A DNA stretch of 36,470 bases, from contig JBLHJX010000017.1 in assembly GCA_047619225.1 (NCBI GenBank), positions 1 through 36,470 of the forward strand, given 5' to 3'. This stretch comes from JABIFK01 sp047619225. Its GTDB lineage: Bacteria; Latescibacterota; UBA2968. The notes beneath the pieces are model-generated. The model saw only the letters and a list, made by a program, of their open reading frames with translations. It was not told the origin of the DNA and did not search any database. How positions within the stretch are numbered: the stretch's first letter is position 1; every line of letters starts with the position of its first letter. The translations under genes were made by a program, and so were the position numbers. Below, one piece after another: positions 1 through 9,094 of this stretch.

Positions 1-3000
1 GGGCATCGATGGCCACTTTGCCAAAGTCTTGGGTAAAGAGCAGGAAGTCTGCAAAGTTGACCAAATCATCGCCATTGATGTCGGCACGAATGTCGTAACC
101 CTCATCGCTGGAGCTGGTTCCAAAGTGTTGGGCCAGCAAAACGAAGTCATTGAAGTCTACCTTGTTGTCCTCACCTGCAAGGATCAGGCTATGAATTTCA
201 TTGCCATTTGCATCGTGATAAACCGCTGCATCATTTGACAACGAAACCAACATCATCTCACCAAATTTGGGCACAAATTCTTTGTGCTCTACATCAATCA
301 ACATCGCATCTGTAAGCTTTAAACTGGTTTCCCCGCCCCGATCAATCACGCGGAAGCGAACCGTTGCCAAAGTACCCTCGCCCGACCCACCATAAGGGGT
401 TTGCCCAATGATTGAGTTCACAAACCCCATATCATTTACGCGATTGATTTTGACGCCCATATCGTGCAAATACCACTCAAATAAAGACCCATTTGACACC
501 ATATTAATCGGTTCAATTTGCGACGGATCAAATTGTATATGCACTTCATAGGTGCGTACCGTCACAGCACCATCGATCTTTACAGTCACATCAAACGTTT
601 CGCCAACGCGCACAGGTTCTGTTGGCCCATTGACCAAGGAAATCAGAGCCTGGGTGTTATCTCCGTCCGGGATCACTTGCTTAAAGGTTGGAAACACCGG
701 TCGTTTTTTTCCAGATTCTCCCGTATTGCTGGTCTGGTTCGCCGTTGCAAAGTCTTTGTCTGTACCGTTCACAACACTGTCCTGGTTGATATCTGCAAAC
801 GTATTATAACCCACTTGCCCTATAGTTTTAAACAACGACGCATTGATGGCATTTACATCCGCCGCATCTATAAAGTTATCGGGCAAACTGCGCCCCAAAC
901 TATCTGTATAGCCTGCAACATCCCCGCCTAACAACTCGCTACCCGTATAATCGCCCAATTTCACAGGCTGTACCCCACTGAGGCTTGCCACGCCAGCTTT
1001 GACCACTATTGTATCATGGCCGGTCAAATAACGGCTTGCTGAAGCACTCAGAACCCAACGCCCTGGCGGTACGTTATTCAAGGTAAATGAACCATTTACC
1101 CCTGTGGTTAGAACCTGGACCCCCTGCTTGCTGGCATCAACATCATTTATCAAGAACAAAGAATCTCTCTGGGTGACATAACTACCCACAGGGCGCAAGG
1201 CAAACGTAACGGTATCAGCCGATGTATGAATAGCATCCCTGCCTTGCAACGGCACAGTACCCGTCACTTGTGTCCGCGCAACAATTGTGACTTCTGTTTG
1301 GTTATCAGGTTCAATAGATGGAATGAGCGTGGTTAACGAACCATCCAACATATTGCTTTTTCGGGTACCGCTATCATCAATAGTAATGGTGGTAGATCCT
1401 ATTGGGTCTCGAACCTTTAAATTCAAAAACACCAGCGGCTTAACCCCATCAAAAAACGACAAACCAGTCCCATTGGCATCGTCATATCGAAAATCTAAAC
1501 GCCACAGATTCAGCAATGTGGGGTCTCTATAAGCCGATTGCTGTATTTTGCTGGTGTCCAATGAATCTTTGGTACCAGCAGTAAATGGTTGTGTTCCCGC
1601 CGTATTAGGGTCCATATCAAGCGGTATAAAATAGGTTGTATCAACGGTCACATAGAGGTTGATAACCTCTATGGCGGTACCATGGGGATTCACTTCTGGA
1701 ATAATGGGCACCTGCAGTTCGTCACTTGGAAAAGTCTGAATTGCTTTTGTTACAATAAAGCGTGTACTCGTGGTAGGATTGGTAGGCACAGACCCGCTAA
1801 ATATGATTGTACCAGGAGCCTTCACAATTGGAGATCGAGCAGCAAAGTCTGTAGGTGAATCACCCAAACCAATCCCGTCGATGGCAAAATATACGTTCAG
1901 AGCCACACCCGTTTTTAACGATTGACTGGTCTTGAGGCTGTTCCGCATTCGATTTCCAATTACCACAAATGACGTATCCACACCTTCATTGAGCTCAATC
2001 TCATCAGCCAAAGATCCATCACCCGAATTGCCAACCCAAGTTGGAGACGTATTCGCAGCATTGGTAATAGACCCCCAGGTGGTTACATCTCCAAAATCAG
2101 CAGAAGTGAGAAGTACGCGTATATTGGGCGCTGTCGTGCGCGAATTCGGTGCTGACAATCCTTTGGGTGGAACCGTACCTGCATTACCCACATTATCAAC
2201 ATCAAAAGCAACCCAAGACACCTGCACGGGTTCATTAACTGTAACACTAAGCGCACTGGCTGGTTCGATAGGTTGCATGTATGGCGGATGTTGAAACAAA
2301 ATGCGGCCTTCATTTGTAAACGACACCAAGCGATCTGTTCCACCGCCCTTCAAAACTGCATAAATATAATATCGCGTATCGGTGGCGGGAACAGTGCCTT
2401 CTGGAGACATATAAGACCATAAATCCCAAGCATATAAATTGTCAAACACGCCATCTGGTTTCATCGATATATTGGATGTAATCAGATGGGTATCTGTTTT
2501 GCCTTGGGCAATATCATCCAACAAATCTGCCCCACCCGAATTTCCCGATGTATGTGCATTACTGCCACCCACCACCCTATAATTGCTTCTTGTGGTATAA
2601 TACAAATCAATGGTCGCATCATTATCCACATCCAAATCACCATCAATGCCCGCGCGTCCCCATGAAACGGTCACATACCGTGTAGAGGGTTCGGTACTCA
2701 GGTTCTGACCATCGACATCCGATATCATTTGGGATACGCCAATCCCGGTGATGACATCCAAATCACCATCACCGCCCAAATCATTAAATTGATTGGTATC
2801 AATATCAATACTTGGTGAATGACCAACCGCCAATGTTGCCAACGTAGACGGGTTGGCAAACGGGTCTTGGCGCACTTTATACAGCGTCACATTTGCATCG
2901 TCTTTTGCACCGAAATAAACATGATAATTGCCAGCAGGTACAATCGATGAAATCAAATTTGTTGTCGCATTTCGAGTTAACGGCTGAAATGTATAAATAT

Positions 3001-4357
3001 GACTGTTTGCCGTAAGCGTATCGCTTTTTGACAGTTTATAAGAGCTTCTGAGCGAATCAATCGAGCTTAAGGGCACCAAATCACTCGTTGTCAATGTCAA
3101 AGAATCTGGCACCAGCCAGATGGCCATGGTCACAAGGCCCGAATTGTCTACATCTTCTAACTGGTAAAGCAAATCCAACGACGTAATAGGCGTGGTGAGA
3201 AATCCCGTTTGGGGAATAGCCGAACCTTTACTTAAAAAACCACCTGAGTCAACGGTCACATCGTTATTGTCTTTTTGCCCACCCCCATCAATCAGTTCTG
3301 ATGGTACTTGTATCAAACCCGTACTGTTATAATTATCACCGCTTGAATCATCATAATCCCAACCTGCAATCACAAATTCGGGTGGATGTTTTACCAACAA
3401 AGGCCCACTGCGCCCCAGAAACCAGTCACTGGTTTCATCTGACGCCACATAAATATAGTAGACCGTGTTATGCGCCGTGTTTGCCAGCGAAATCATCCCT
3501 TCGGTCGAATCGGCAAAGGTCGTTGTAAAATCTTCTCGAATAAATGTTGTCGGAATCTGTCTCGGGCGTTGTCGCTGCCCAACCAAAGGCACATCATCTG
3601 CACCAATCACAAACATACCCGCAGAAGACTGAGATTGCCTTTTAACCAATGTTGAATCACTTGATACATAAAACGAATACGTCACATCTGTTTGCCCATC
3701 ACTAAATCCCTGAGAAACACTCAAACCCGAAATGCCTGTATGTTCCAAATCGGGCAAACCTGAGCCATTATAAATATTGTTAAATTTCAACTTATGAAAA
3801 CGCCCACCCGCATCAGTCGTATCACCACGTGAAGAATCGGGTTGCGAAAATTGCACAATACGCAAACGCTTATTTTGGTGCAATTGCACACGAGGCGTCT
3901 TATCTGAGTTGTTGCTAAATTGTGCTGCAAAATCAACCGTATAAACGGTATCGGATGCTGCGCCACTAGCAATGCCAGAAAAAGTGACAGGGGTACGTAC
4001 ATCAAATTCTACACTGACCGTTCGTCCAGTCGTTGTGCCAGTCAATCCAAATGATAATTTATTGGTTGCAGGCAATCCTGAAAAATAAGCCTTTAATGAG
4101 CTGTTATCAGATGTTGCTGTTGCAGTACCTGAGACCAAAGTCACCTCAGGTGGCAAAGTGATCGTAAAAGAACGCGTTAACCCCGTATCAGAACCCAGAG
4201 TAATATCGATGCGCTGCTTAAATTGAGAGGGTGCGGTCACACCATTTGGAATCTGATGGGGTAAGATCGTAATGGTCTGTGCCCAAACGGTACCTGCACC
4301 ACACAGGCAAACCCATACGGCGCCCAAACAACATATCATCTGTAATATCTTTTTCAT
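1..4357 (-). CDS. Large secreted multidomain protein with cohesin-like and dockerin-like modules (3' end outside window)
   Basis: The minus-strand frame stays open from the ATG at 4357 to the window edge, about 1452 codons with no stop, so the C-terminus is missing. Residues 1-27 form a signal peptide (MKKILQMICC start, Val-Trp-Ala before the likely cleavage site). The body is rich in Thr, Ser, Asp and beta-prone sequence, with Asp-rich loops such as GGDGDLDV. At about residues 1030-1120 there is a carboxypeptidase-regulatory-like fold (FTLNNVPPGRWVLSASA). A degenerate dockerin-like pair follows (IDAADVNAIN, then FADINQDSVVNGTD; about 1150-1200), then a cohesin-like domain (GETFDVTVKIDG, YEVHIQFDPSQIEP; about 1245-1380). 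Near the edge lies a typical dockerin duplication (DNKVDFNDFVLLAQHFG and DINGDDLVNFADFLLFTQDFG). A GGGGAG ribosome site lies 8 bases before the start. It is probably an extracellular or surface protein; the binding partner is unknown. It diverges from the Wzy-TPR operon. Confidence 0.88.
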   Translation of the reverse strand, partial: MKKILQMICCLGAVWVCLCGAGTVWAQTITILPHQIPNGVTAPSQFKQRIDITLGSDTGLTRSFTITLPPEVTLVSGTATATSDNSSLKAYFSGLPATNKLSFGLTGTTTGRTVSVEFDVRTPVTFSGIASGAASDTVYTVDFAAQFSNNSDKTPRVQLHQNKRLRIVQFSQPDSSRGDTTDAGGRFHKLKFNNIYNGSGLPDLEHTGISGLSVSQGFSDGQTDVTYSFYVSSDSTLVKRQSQSSAGMFVIGADDVPLVGQRQRPRQIPTTFIREDFTTTFADSTEGMISLANTAHNTVYYIYVASDETSDWFLGRSGPLLVKHPPEFVIAGWDYDDSSGDNYNSTGLIQVPSELIDGGGQKDNNDVTVDSGGFLSKGSAIPQTGFLTTPITSLDLLYQLEDVDNSGLVTMAIWLVPDSLTLTTSDLVPLSSIDSLRSSYKLSKSDTLTANSHIYTFQPLTRNATTNLISSIVPAGNYHVYFGAKDDANVTLYKVRQDPFANPSTLATLAVGHSPSIDIDTNQFNDLGGDGDLDVITGIGVSQMISDVDGQNLSTEPSTRYVTVSWGRAGIDGDLDVDNDATIDLYYTTRSNYRVVGGSNAHTSGNSGGADLLDDIAQGKTDTHLITSNISMKPDGVFDNLYAWDLWSYMSPEGTVPATDTRYYIYAVLKGGGTDRLVSFTNEGRILFQHPPYMQPIEPASALSVTVNEPVQVSWVAFDVDNVGNAGTVPPKGLSAPNSRTTAPNIRVLLTSADFGDVTTWGSITNAANTSPTWVGNSGDGSLADEIELNEGVDTSFVVIGNRMRNSLKTSQSLKTGVALNVYFAIDGIGLGDSPTDFAARSPIVKAPGTIIFSGSVPTNPTTSTRFIVTKAIQTFPSDELQVPIIPEVNPHGTAIEVINLYVTVDTTYFIPLDMDPNTAGTQPFTAGTKDSLDTSKIQQSAYRDPTLLNLWRLDFRYDDANGTGLSFFDGVKPLVFLNLKVRDPIGSTTITIDDSGTRKSNMLDGSLTTLIPSIEPDNQTEVTIVARTQVTGTVPLQGRDAIHTSADTVTFALRPVGSYVTQRDSLFLINDVDASKQGVQVLTTGVNGSFTLNNVPPGRWVLSASASRYLTGHDTIVVKAGVASLSGVQPVKLGDYTGSELLGGDVAGYTDSLGRSLPDNFIDAADVNAINASLFKTIGQVGYNTFADINQDSVVNGTDKDFATANQTSNTGESGKKRPVFPTFKQVIPDGDNTQALISLVNGPTEPVRVGETFDVTVKIDGAVTVRTYEVHIQFDPSQIEPINMVSNGSLFEWYLHDMGVKINRVNDMGFVNSIIGQTPYGGSGEGTLATVRFRVIDRGGETSLKLTDAMLIDVEHKEFVPKFGEMMLVSLSNDAAVYHDANGNEIHSLILAGEDNKVDFNDFVLLAQHFGTSSSDEGYDIRADINGDDLVNFADFLLFTQDFGKVAIDA

Positions 4358-4662
4358 CCCTAAAACTCCCCTCGGTGAACACCTATGTTCGATTTCCGAG
4401 AAATAGACGTGCATGACTTAATCTGACGAAGTCTTTCTACTTGACCCTTCACATGAAACCGCTTACATTTTCGACGTGTTACTCTATTTTATTTATGAGA
4501 GACTCCACGCCACCCTCTTGTTAAGCAACACGCATACCAATTGGTGCCAAACGCATTTTATTTTTCATAAACAGTTGAAAAACAAAGCCTAATCTGCCTA
4601 AACACGTTTTCCCCATTCCTTGTCCCTGCCTCTATCTCGGCAATATTTTCCGACTTTATTCT
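4358..4662. promoter_or_regulatory. Divergent intergenic region between the dockerin gene and the Wzy-TPR operon
   Basis: This 305-base gap must hold the promoters of both divergent units. On the plus strand TTGACC (4441-4446), 17 bases, TACATT (4464-4469) is a fair sigma-70-type match; a weaker alternative starts with TTGAAA at 4575-4580. A ten-base palindrome, ACCAATTGGT, lies at 4536-4545 between the two. I see no convincing minus-strand -10/-35 pair and no small gene. Confidence 0.35.
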
Positions 4663-7185
4663 ATGCCCCAAGGCATTCTCGATACGAAACCCCACGCAAA
4701 AACAGCCCAAACCACGCGTTTTGTGCTTCAATGCTGCTTGGGCATCATTCCTTTTGTTCCCCTTATACCATTCCTCTCAGGCATAGAGCTCGACGCCCCA
4801 GATTTACCTCCTCGCCTCCTATTTTTTCAAATTGCCACATTTATCCTATGCGTAACCTGGTTACGCAATGACGCAAGCCGTCTACAAATACCCTTTCTAT
4901 TTCCCATACTCGTCTATTTTCTTTTGCTAAGCGCATCAGCCCTTTGGGCCGTTAATCCCTTCCGATCCGTCCACTTATTAGCCCAACATATCACATTGTT
5001 TTGTTTTTTTATTGCAGTATCTGCAACCCTTCATCTGACCGATTTACCACGCATTTTGCGTGTTGCCGCTTTAGCCGGCGGGCTTGTGGCACTTATAGGC
5101 ATATTAGAATACCACGGGCTACTTCCTATTACTCTGCCATCCACAGGTCGCCCCAGCAGCACATTTATGTTTCGCAATCTCGCAGCACATTACCTTATCA
5201 CAAACTTGCCTTTTGCAGGGTTGCTCTTTTTTTTGAGTCGGCACAATACCGACCGTGCAATCGCCAGTGTCACAACGGCATTCATGTTTGTTTATCTGCT
5301 CTATACACGCACCCGTGGCGCGTGGTTGGGGCTTTTTGTATCAACTGTTTTGATGCTCGTTCTATTTTTTATATCTCATAGACAAATACACTGGCAGAAC
5401 TTTAAAAAGCAGTTTAATCGCACAGGGCTCTACTATGCATTGGGGGCGTTATGCTTTGTTGCTTTATTTGGACCTCTTCGTGCAAACCTGCAGGAGCATC
5501 ACGTTCAACGATTTGACGAAAAAAAAGCCGACATCTCGTCGGCTGTTACATCCATATTCGCAAAAGGGGGAGGCAGGGGGAGAACCACTATCTGGGCGGG
5601 CACAGTTGCAATGATACGGGACAACCCCATACTAGGTGTGGGGTTTGGAAATTGGGAAATTGCATATCCCCTGTATGACCAAGGCGAACTCCGCACCGAT
5701 GTCACTCCACGTCGCCCACACAACGACTTGCTTTGGATCGGTTCTGAGATCGGCATTTTAGGTCTGGCATCCTACCTCTCTATCCTCACTCTCTTCATGT
5801 ATCACGCTATTCAACTGTGGAAAACAGATACACCACATAAATGGACTATCCTAATGTGTGGCATCTCTCTATTTGCCATGATTGGGGATGGTTTTTTTAA
5901 TTTCCCCTACGAACGCTTGGCACCCACCATGAATTTTTGGTTGGCCCTGGCAATCATGGGCATTTGTTTTCGCCCGACCACACCATCGCCTCATGCTATT
6001 CCAAAACGTTTCGCCCTCATTCTCCCCGTAATCTTATTGGGAGCCATTTGGATCACAACAAAACAACTCTCATTTGACTATTATTATATCAAAGCCATCC
6101 GAGCACATTACCAAGAAGATCACGTAAATACAGAGCTTGCAGCAGCCAACGCCATCCAACAGGGCCCATTCAATCATCAAGTCTTTATCATCTATGGCCA
6201 AAGTTTAAGACATCAAAAAAAATATGCCGAAGCAGCAGTCAGTGTCCGCAAAGGCCTCCAATACCACCCTAATTTTCCAAACGCATACAATAATTTGGGA
6301 CACATTCTTGATGAGATGGGTGACCATCAAACAGCCATTGAAAACTACCGCCACTCAATCCAATTATTGCCCTATCATCACAAAGCGCATTACAACATGG
6401 CCATTGCTTACGAAAAGATGGGGGAAATAGACAGCGCAATTGTCGCTTATAGAAAAGCACTCGCAATTACCCCTTATGCCAAGGCCTATCACAACTTGGC
6501 CGGTGTATTCAAAAAACAAGGCCAAATTGATTCCGCACAGGCTTATTATCTCAAATCTCTTTCGGCACAAGAACCCGCCATCGAATCATTTTTTAATTTG
6601 GGGAACCTATATACTGAGCAATACGAGTACACAAAAGCCATTACAGCTTTTGAAAAATTCATGCAAGACTGGAAAGGAGACCCCCAATGGGTCTCTGAAG
6701 CACAACAGCGGCTCAGTGAAGCCAATAGTGGTTTGGGCGTACAAGCCGAACAGCGCGGAAACATAGATGAGGCACTCAGACACTATCAAACAGCACTCAA
6801 AATATGGCCTCAAAATGCCATGGGATGGTATAATTTGGGCAACGGCATTCTCCTAAAAGGGAAAAAGAGTGACGCCATCGAAGCCTATCAGAAAGCGATT
6901 TCATATGACAATACACTTACAAATGCATACAATAACTTAGGGTTGATCTATACCGAACAAAAACAATATCCACAGGCCATTGAAATCTTTGAAAAAGCCC
7001 TTCAGGTTCATGATGATAGCCCCATTATTTATCTCAACCTTGGCAATGCGTACCTTGGCAAAGGTGATATTTATCGCGCAGCAAGTGCTTACGAAAAATG
7101 CTTGGCATATTGGGATGGTGATGCCCAAACCGCTGATGCGGTACGGCTGACATTAAATGAGTTAAAAGCAGCGATTGGGCCTTGA
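4663..7185 (+). CDS. O-antigen ligase/polymerase (Wzy_C-type) with C-terminal TPRs, paralog 1 of 7
   Basis: This is an 840-residue polytopic membrane protein, likely a lipid-linked glycan ligase, polymerase or O-oligosaccharyltransferase of the WaaL/Wzy/PglL superfamily. Residues 1-460 hold about a dozen hydrophobic spans. The array signatures are PSTGRPSSTFMFRNLAAHYL (about 160-180), TRTRGAW (Arg216/Arg218), FDEKK, a GRGRTTIW segment, and GVGFGNW...YDQG...RPHND with His353 in the large loop expected to face the periplasm. These resemble the Arg and His residues essential in WaaL. Residues about 500-835 hold nine TPRs, arranged as five plus four, each block ended by a W-x-GD cap (DWKGDPQW and YWDGDAQT). 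This is the longest and first member, and no ribosome site stands out before the ATG. Acceptor and glycan are unknown. Confidence 0.88.
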   Translation: MPQGILDTKPHAKTAQTTRFVLQCCLGIIPFVPLIPFLSGIELDAPDLPPRLLFFQIATFILCVTWLRNDASRLQIPFLFPILVYFLLLSASALWAVNPFRSVHLLAQHITLFCFFIAVSATLHLTDLPRILRVAALAGGLVALIGILEYHGLLPITLPSTGRPSSTFMFRNLAAHYLITNLPFAGLLFFLSRHNTDRAIASVTTAFMFVYLLYTRTRGAWLGLFVSTVLMLVLFFISHRQIHWQNFKKQFNRTGLYYALGALCFVALFGPLRANLQEHHVQRFDEKKADISSAVTSIFAKGGGRGRTTIWAGTVAMIRDNPILGVGFGNWEIAYPLYDQGELRTDVTPRRPHNDLLWIGSEIGILGLASYLSILTLFMYHAIQLWKTDTPHKWTILMCGISLFAMIGDGFFNFPYERLAPTMNFWLALAIMGICFRPTTPSPHAIPKRFALILPVILLGAIWITTKQLSFDYYYIKAIRAHYQEDHVNTELAAANAIQQGPFNHQVFIIYGQSLRHQKKYAEAAVSVRKGLQYHPNFPNAYNNLGHILDEMGDHQTAIENYRHSIQLLPYHHKAHYNMAIAYEKMGEIDSAIVAYRKALAITPYAKAYHNLAGVFKKQGQIDSAQAYYLKSLSAQEPAIESFFNLGNLYTEQYEYTKAITAFEKFMQDWKGDPQWVSEAQQRLSEANSGLGVQAEQRGNIDEALRHYQTALKIWPQNAMGWYNLGNGILLKGKKSDAIEAYQKAISYDNTLTNAYNNLGLIYTEQKQYPQAIEIFEKALQVHDDSPIIYLNLGNAYLGKGDIYRAASAYEKCLAYWDGDAQTADAVRLTLNELKAAIGP

Positions 7186-7186
7186 G

Positions 7187-9094
7187 ATGATAGCGCCTCA
7201 GATATCTTCTAAAGAGATCATTTGGATAGCGATCTTTTCAATAACGCCATTTGCCTTCTCTTCCCAGGTTTACGAAGGTGCCATACTGCCTAAGTTATTG
7301 GTACTTCAAATATTGCTCTTGCCCTTATATCTCTTTGGCCTTAAACAATCCACCTCTCCTCCATGGTTGCTGACACTTGCACTTGGCTTTTACTTTTCCC
7401 TCAACACCCTGTCAATTGTCCAAGCCCAGAACCCCCTTGAGTCCGTTCTTCATTTGGCACACCATGCCAGTTTTATCTTTGTTCCCCTGCTTGTGGTAAA
7501 AACCCTAAACATTGAGCAACTTGACCGCATATTAAAAGGTGCGGCTTGGGTGGGTTTACCCATCGCACTCATAGGCTTATCGCAATATTTGGGCATTGCA
7601 TTTTCATCAATCCCATCTAATGCCAACCCCAGTGCCACATTCTATCATCGCAACGCAGCTGCTGCTTATATCATCTGCACGCTCCCACTTGCCACACTCG
7701 GTCTGTTAAACGCCAAAACCAAAAACCATGTGATCTGCTGGGCTTTGCTTATCACGGTGCAAGGTGCATTTCTTGTTTCCACCCGTACACGAGGTGCGTG
7801 GGTCGCCATTGTGATATCGGGCATTGCCGTTTTAGTAATTTCCAAGTTGATATCACAGCCCAATACCAAAGGAACACAATTTAGAAAGACGGTATTGGCA
7901 GGCACCTGTTGCCTAATTGTCATATCCACATTCTTGCCAGAAAATATCCAAGGCACACGACAAAGAGGTTTTGATGAAAAAAAGTCTGATGCCGTAACAG
8001 CCCTAACATCCATAGTCACCGACCAAGGGCACCGTGGCCGATTGGAACTCTGGAAGAACACACTCAAAATGATACGTGCCCATCCCCTTGGCGTGGGGTT
8101 GGGCAACTGGCAATTTTGGTACCCACATTACGCACAAGGTGAGCATATTAACGTTCAGGCGGCACCCGAACGCCCTCACAACGACCTCTTATGGATCGCA
8201 GCCGAACTGGGCATCATTGGCCTGCTTGCATTTTGCCTTGTTTTAATAATTACAGGGCGCGCCCTTTATCAGATTTTGAAAAAGCACAGTGGCCATTACC
8301 ACACAGCACTGGCACTCATGGCCATCATACTGGCCTACCTTATCGAAGGTCTGTTTAGTTTTCCGCGCGCCCAAATTATGCCAACTCTGTTTTTTTGGTT
8401 TGCCGTCGGAGGGCTTGCCCTCTTACCGATGCCCATTCTAAGCAATCAAATACCACACACAGCCGATTATTCGAAGTGGCTTTTTTTGTTTGCAATTCCC
8501 ATACTCATACTGTCTATACAAATCACCATTCAACGCATTCAGTACGATGTGCATCATCTCAAAGTACACACAGCAGAACGGTCAGAAAACTGGGGAACAG
8601 TGATTAAAGAAGCCAACTTGGCCTATCAATATGGAACACTGCGAGCCAACACCCGTATTGCCCACGGGCGTGCACTTTACCGCACAGGGGATTTCCAAAA
8701 CGCGCAAAAATCGTATGCCAAAGCACTTACCCTACACCCCTATTCGCTCAATGCCTACAATAATTTGGGCATTGTTTACAGGCGGTTGAAAGAACCTGGC
8801 AAGGCCATTTCGGCCTTTCAAAATGCATTATATCTCTTTCCCAATTTCACCGAAGCACACTTCAACATGGGGTTGGCCTACATCGATCAAAAACGGTGGG
8901 ATGATGCATTTGACGCATTCAAGCAAGCAGAAGATTTAGGGCTTAGAAATTCACATCTCTATTTTTTCATAGGCCAAATACACCACACACGCAACAATCT
9001 ATTGCAAGCGCAAAACTATTATTTGAAAGCACTCGAAATACAACCCAACTTTGAACCTGCCCAACGCGGCCTTTCAAACCTCAAAAAACAATGA
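7187..9094 (+). CDS. O-antigen ligase/polymerase (Wzy_C-type) with TPRs, paralog 2 of 7
   Basis: This member is 635 residues from the ATG at 7187, one base after the stop of the previous gene; an in-frame TTG at 7175 is a less likely start. The membrane domain carries NPSATFYHRNAAAAYI, TRTRGAW, FDEKKSD, HRGRLELW and RPHND with His331. It departs from the others in two places: HPLGVG is one residue shorter than the usual HPILGVG, and the usual YDQG reads YAQG. The C-terminus has only four TPRs, the fewest in the array, and lacks the terminal W-x-GD cap found in the other six, ending in a plain TPR-like helix. The tight spacing suggests translational coupling. The reaction (glycan polymerisation or transfer) is inferred from the family. 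Confidence 0.87.
   Translation: MIAPQISSKEIIWIAIFSITPFAFSSQVYEGAILPKLLVLQILLLPLYLFGLKQSTSPPWLLTLALGFYFSLNTLSIVQAQNPLESVLHLAHHASFIFVPLLVVKTLNIEQLDRILKGAAWVGLPIALIGLSQYLGIAFSSIPSNANPSATFYHRNAAAAYIICTLPLATLGLLNAKTKNHVICWALLITVQGAFLVSTRTRGAWVAIVISGIAVLVISKLISQPNTKGTQFRKTVLAGTCCLIVISTFLPENIQGTRQRGFDEKKSDAVTALTSIVTDQGHRGRLELWKNTLKMIRAHPLGVGLGNWQFWYPHYAQGEHINVQAAPERPHNDLLWIAAELGIIGLLAFCLVLIITGRALYQILKKHSGHYHTALALMAIILAYLIEGLFSFPRAQIMPTLFFWFAVGGLALLPMPILSNQIPHTADYSKWLFLFAIPILILSIQITIQRIQYDVHHLKVHTAERSENWGTVIKEANLAYQYGTLRANTRIAHGRALYRTGDFQNAQKSYAKALTLHPYSLNAYNNLGIVYRRLKEPGKAISAFQNALYLFPNFTEAHFNMGLAYIDQKRWDDAFDAFKQAEDLGLRNSHLYFFIGQIHHTRNNLLQAQNYYLKALEIQPNFEPAQRGLSNLKKQ

Noticed and set aside
518..931. 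Plus-strand open frames across 29-4005
   Set aside because: They lie opposite the continuous minus-strand secreted-protein frame, lack ribosome sites and have no recognisable domains.
7666..8106. Minus-strand frames opposite the Wzy-TPR genes (also at 5505, 13945, 15896)
   Set aside because: They recur opposite the same conserved motif stretch in several paralogs, as expected for shadows of a conserved sense sequence.
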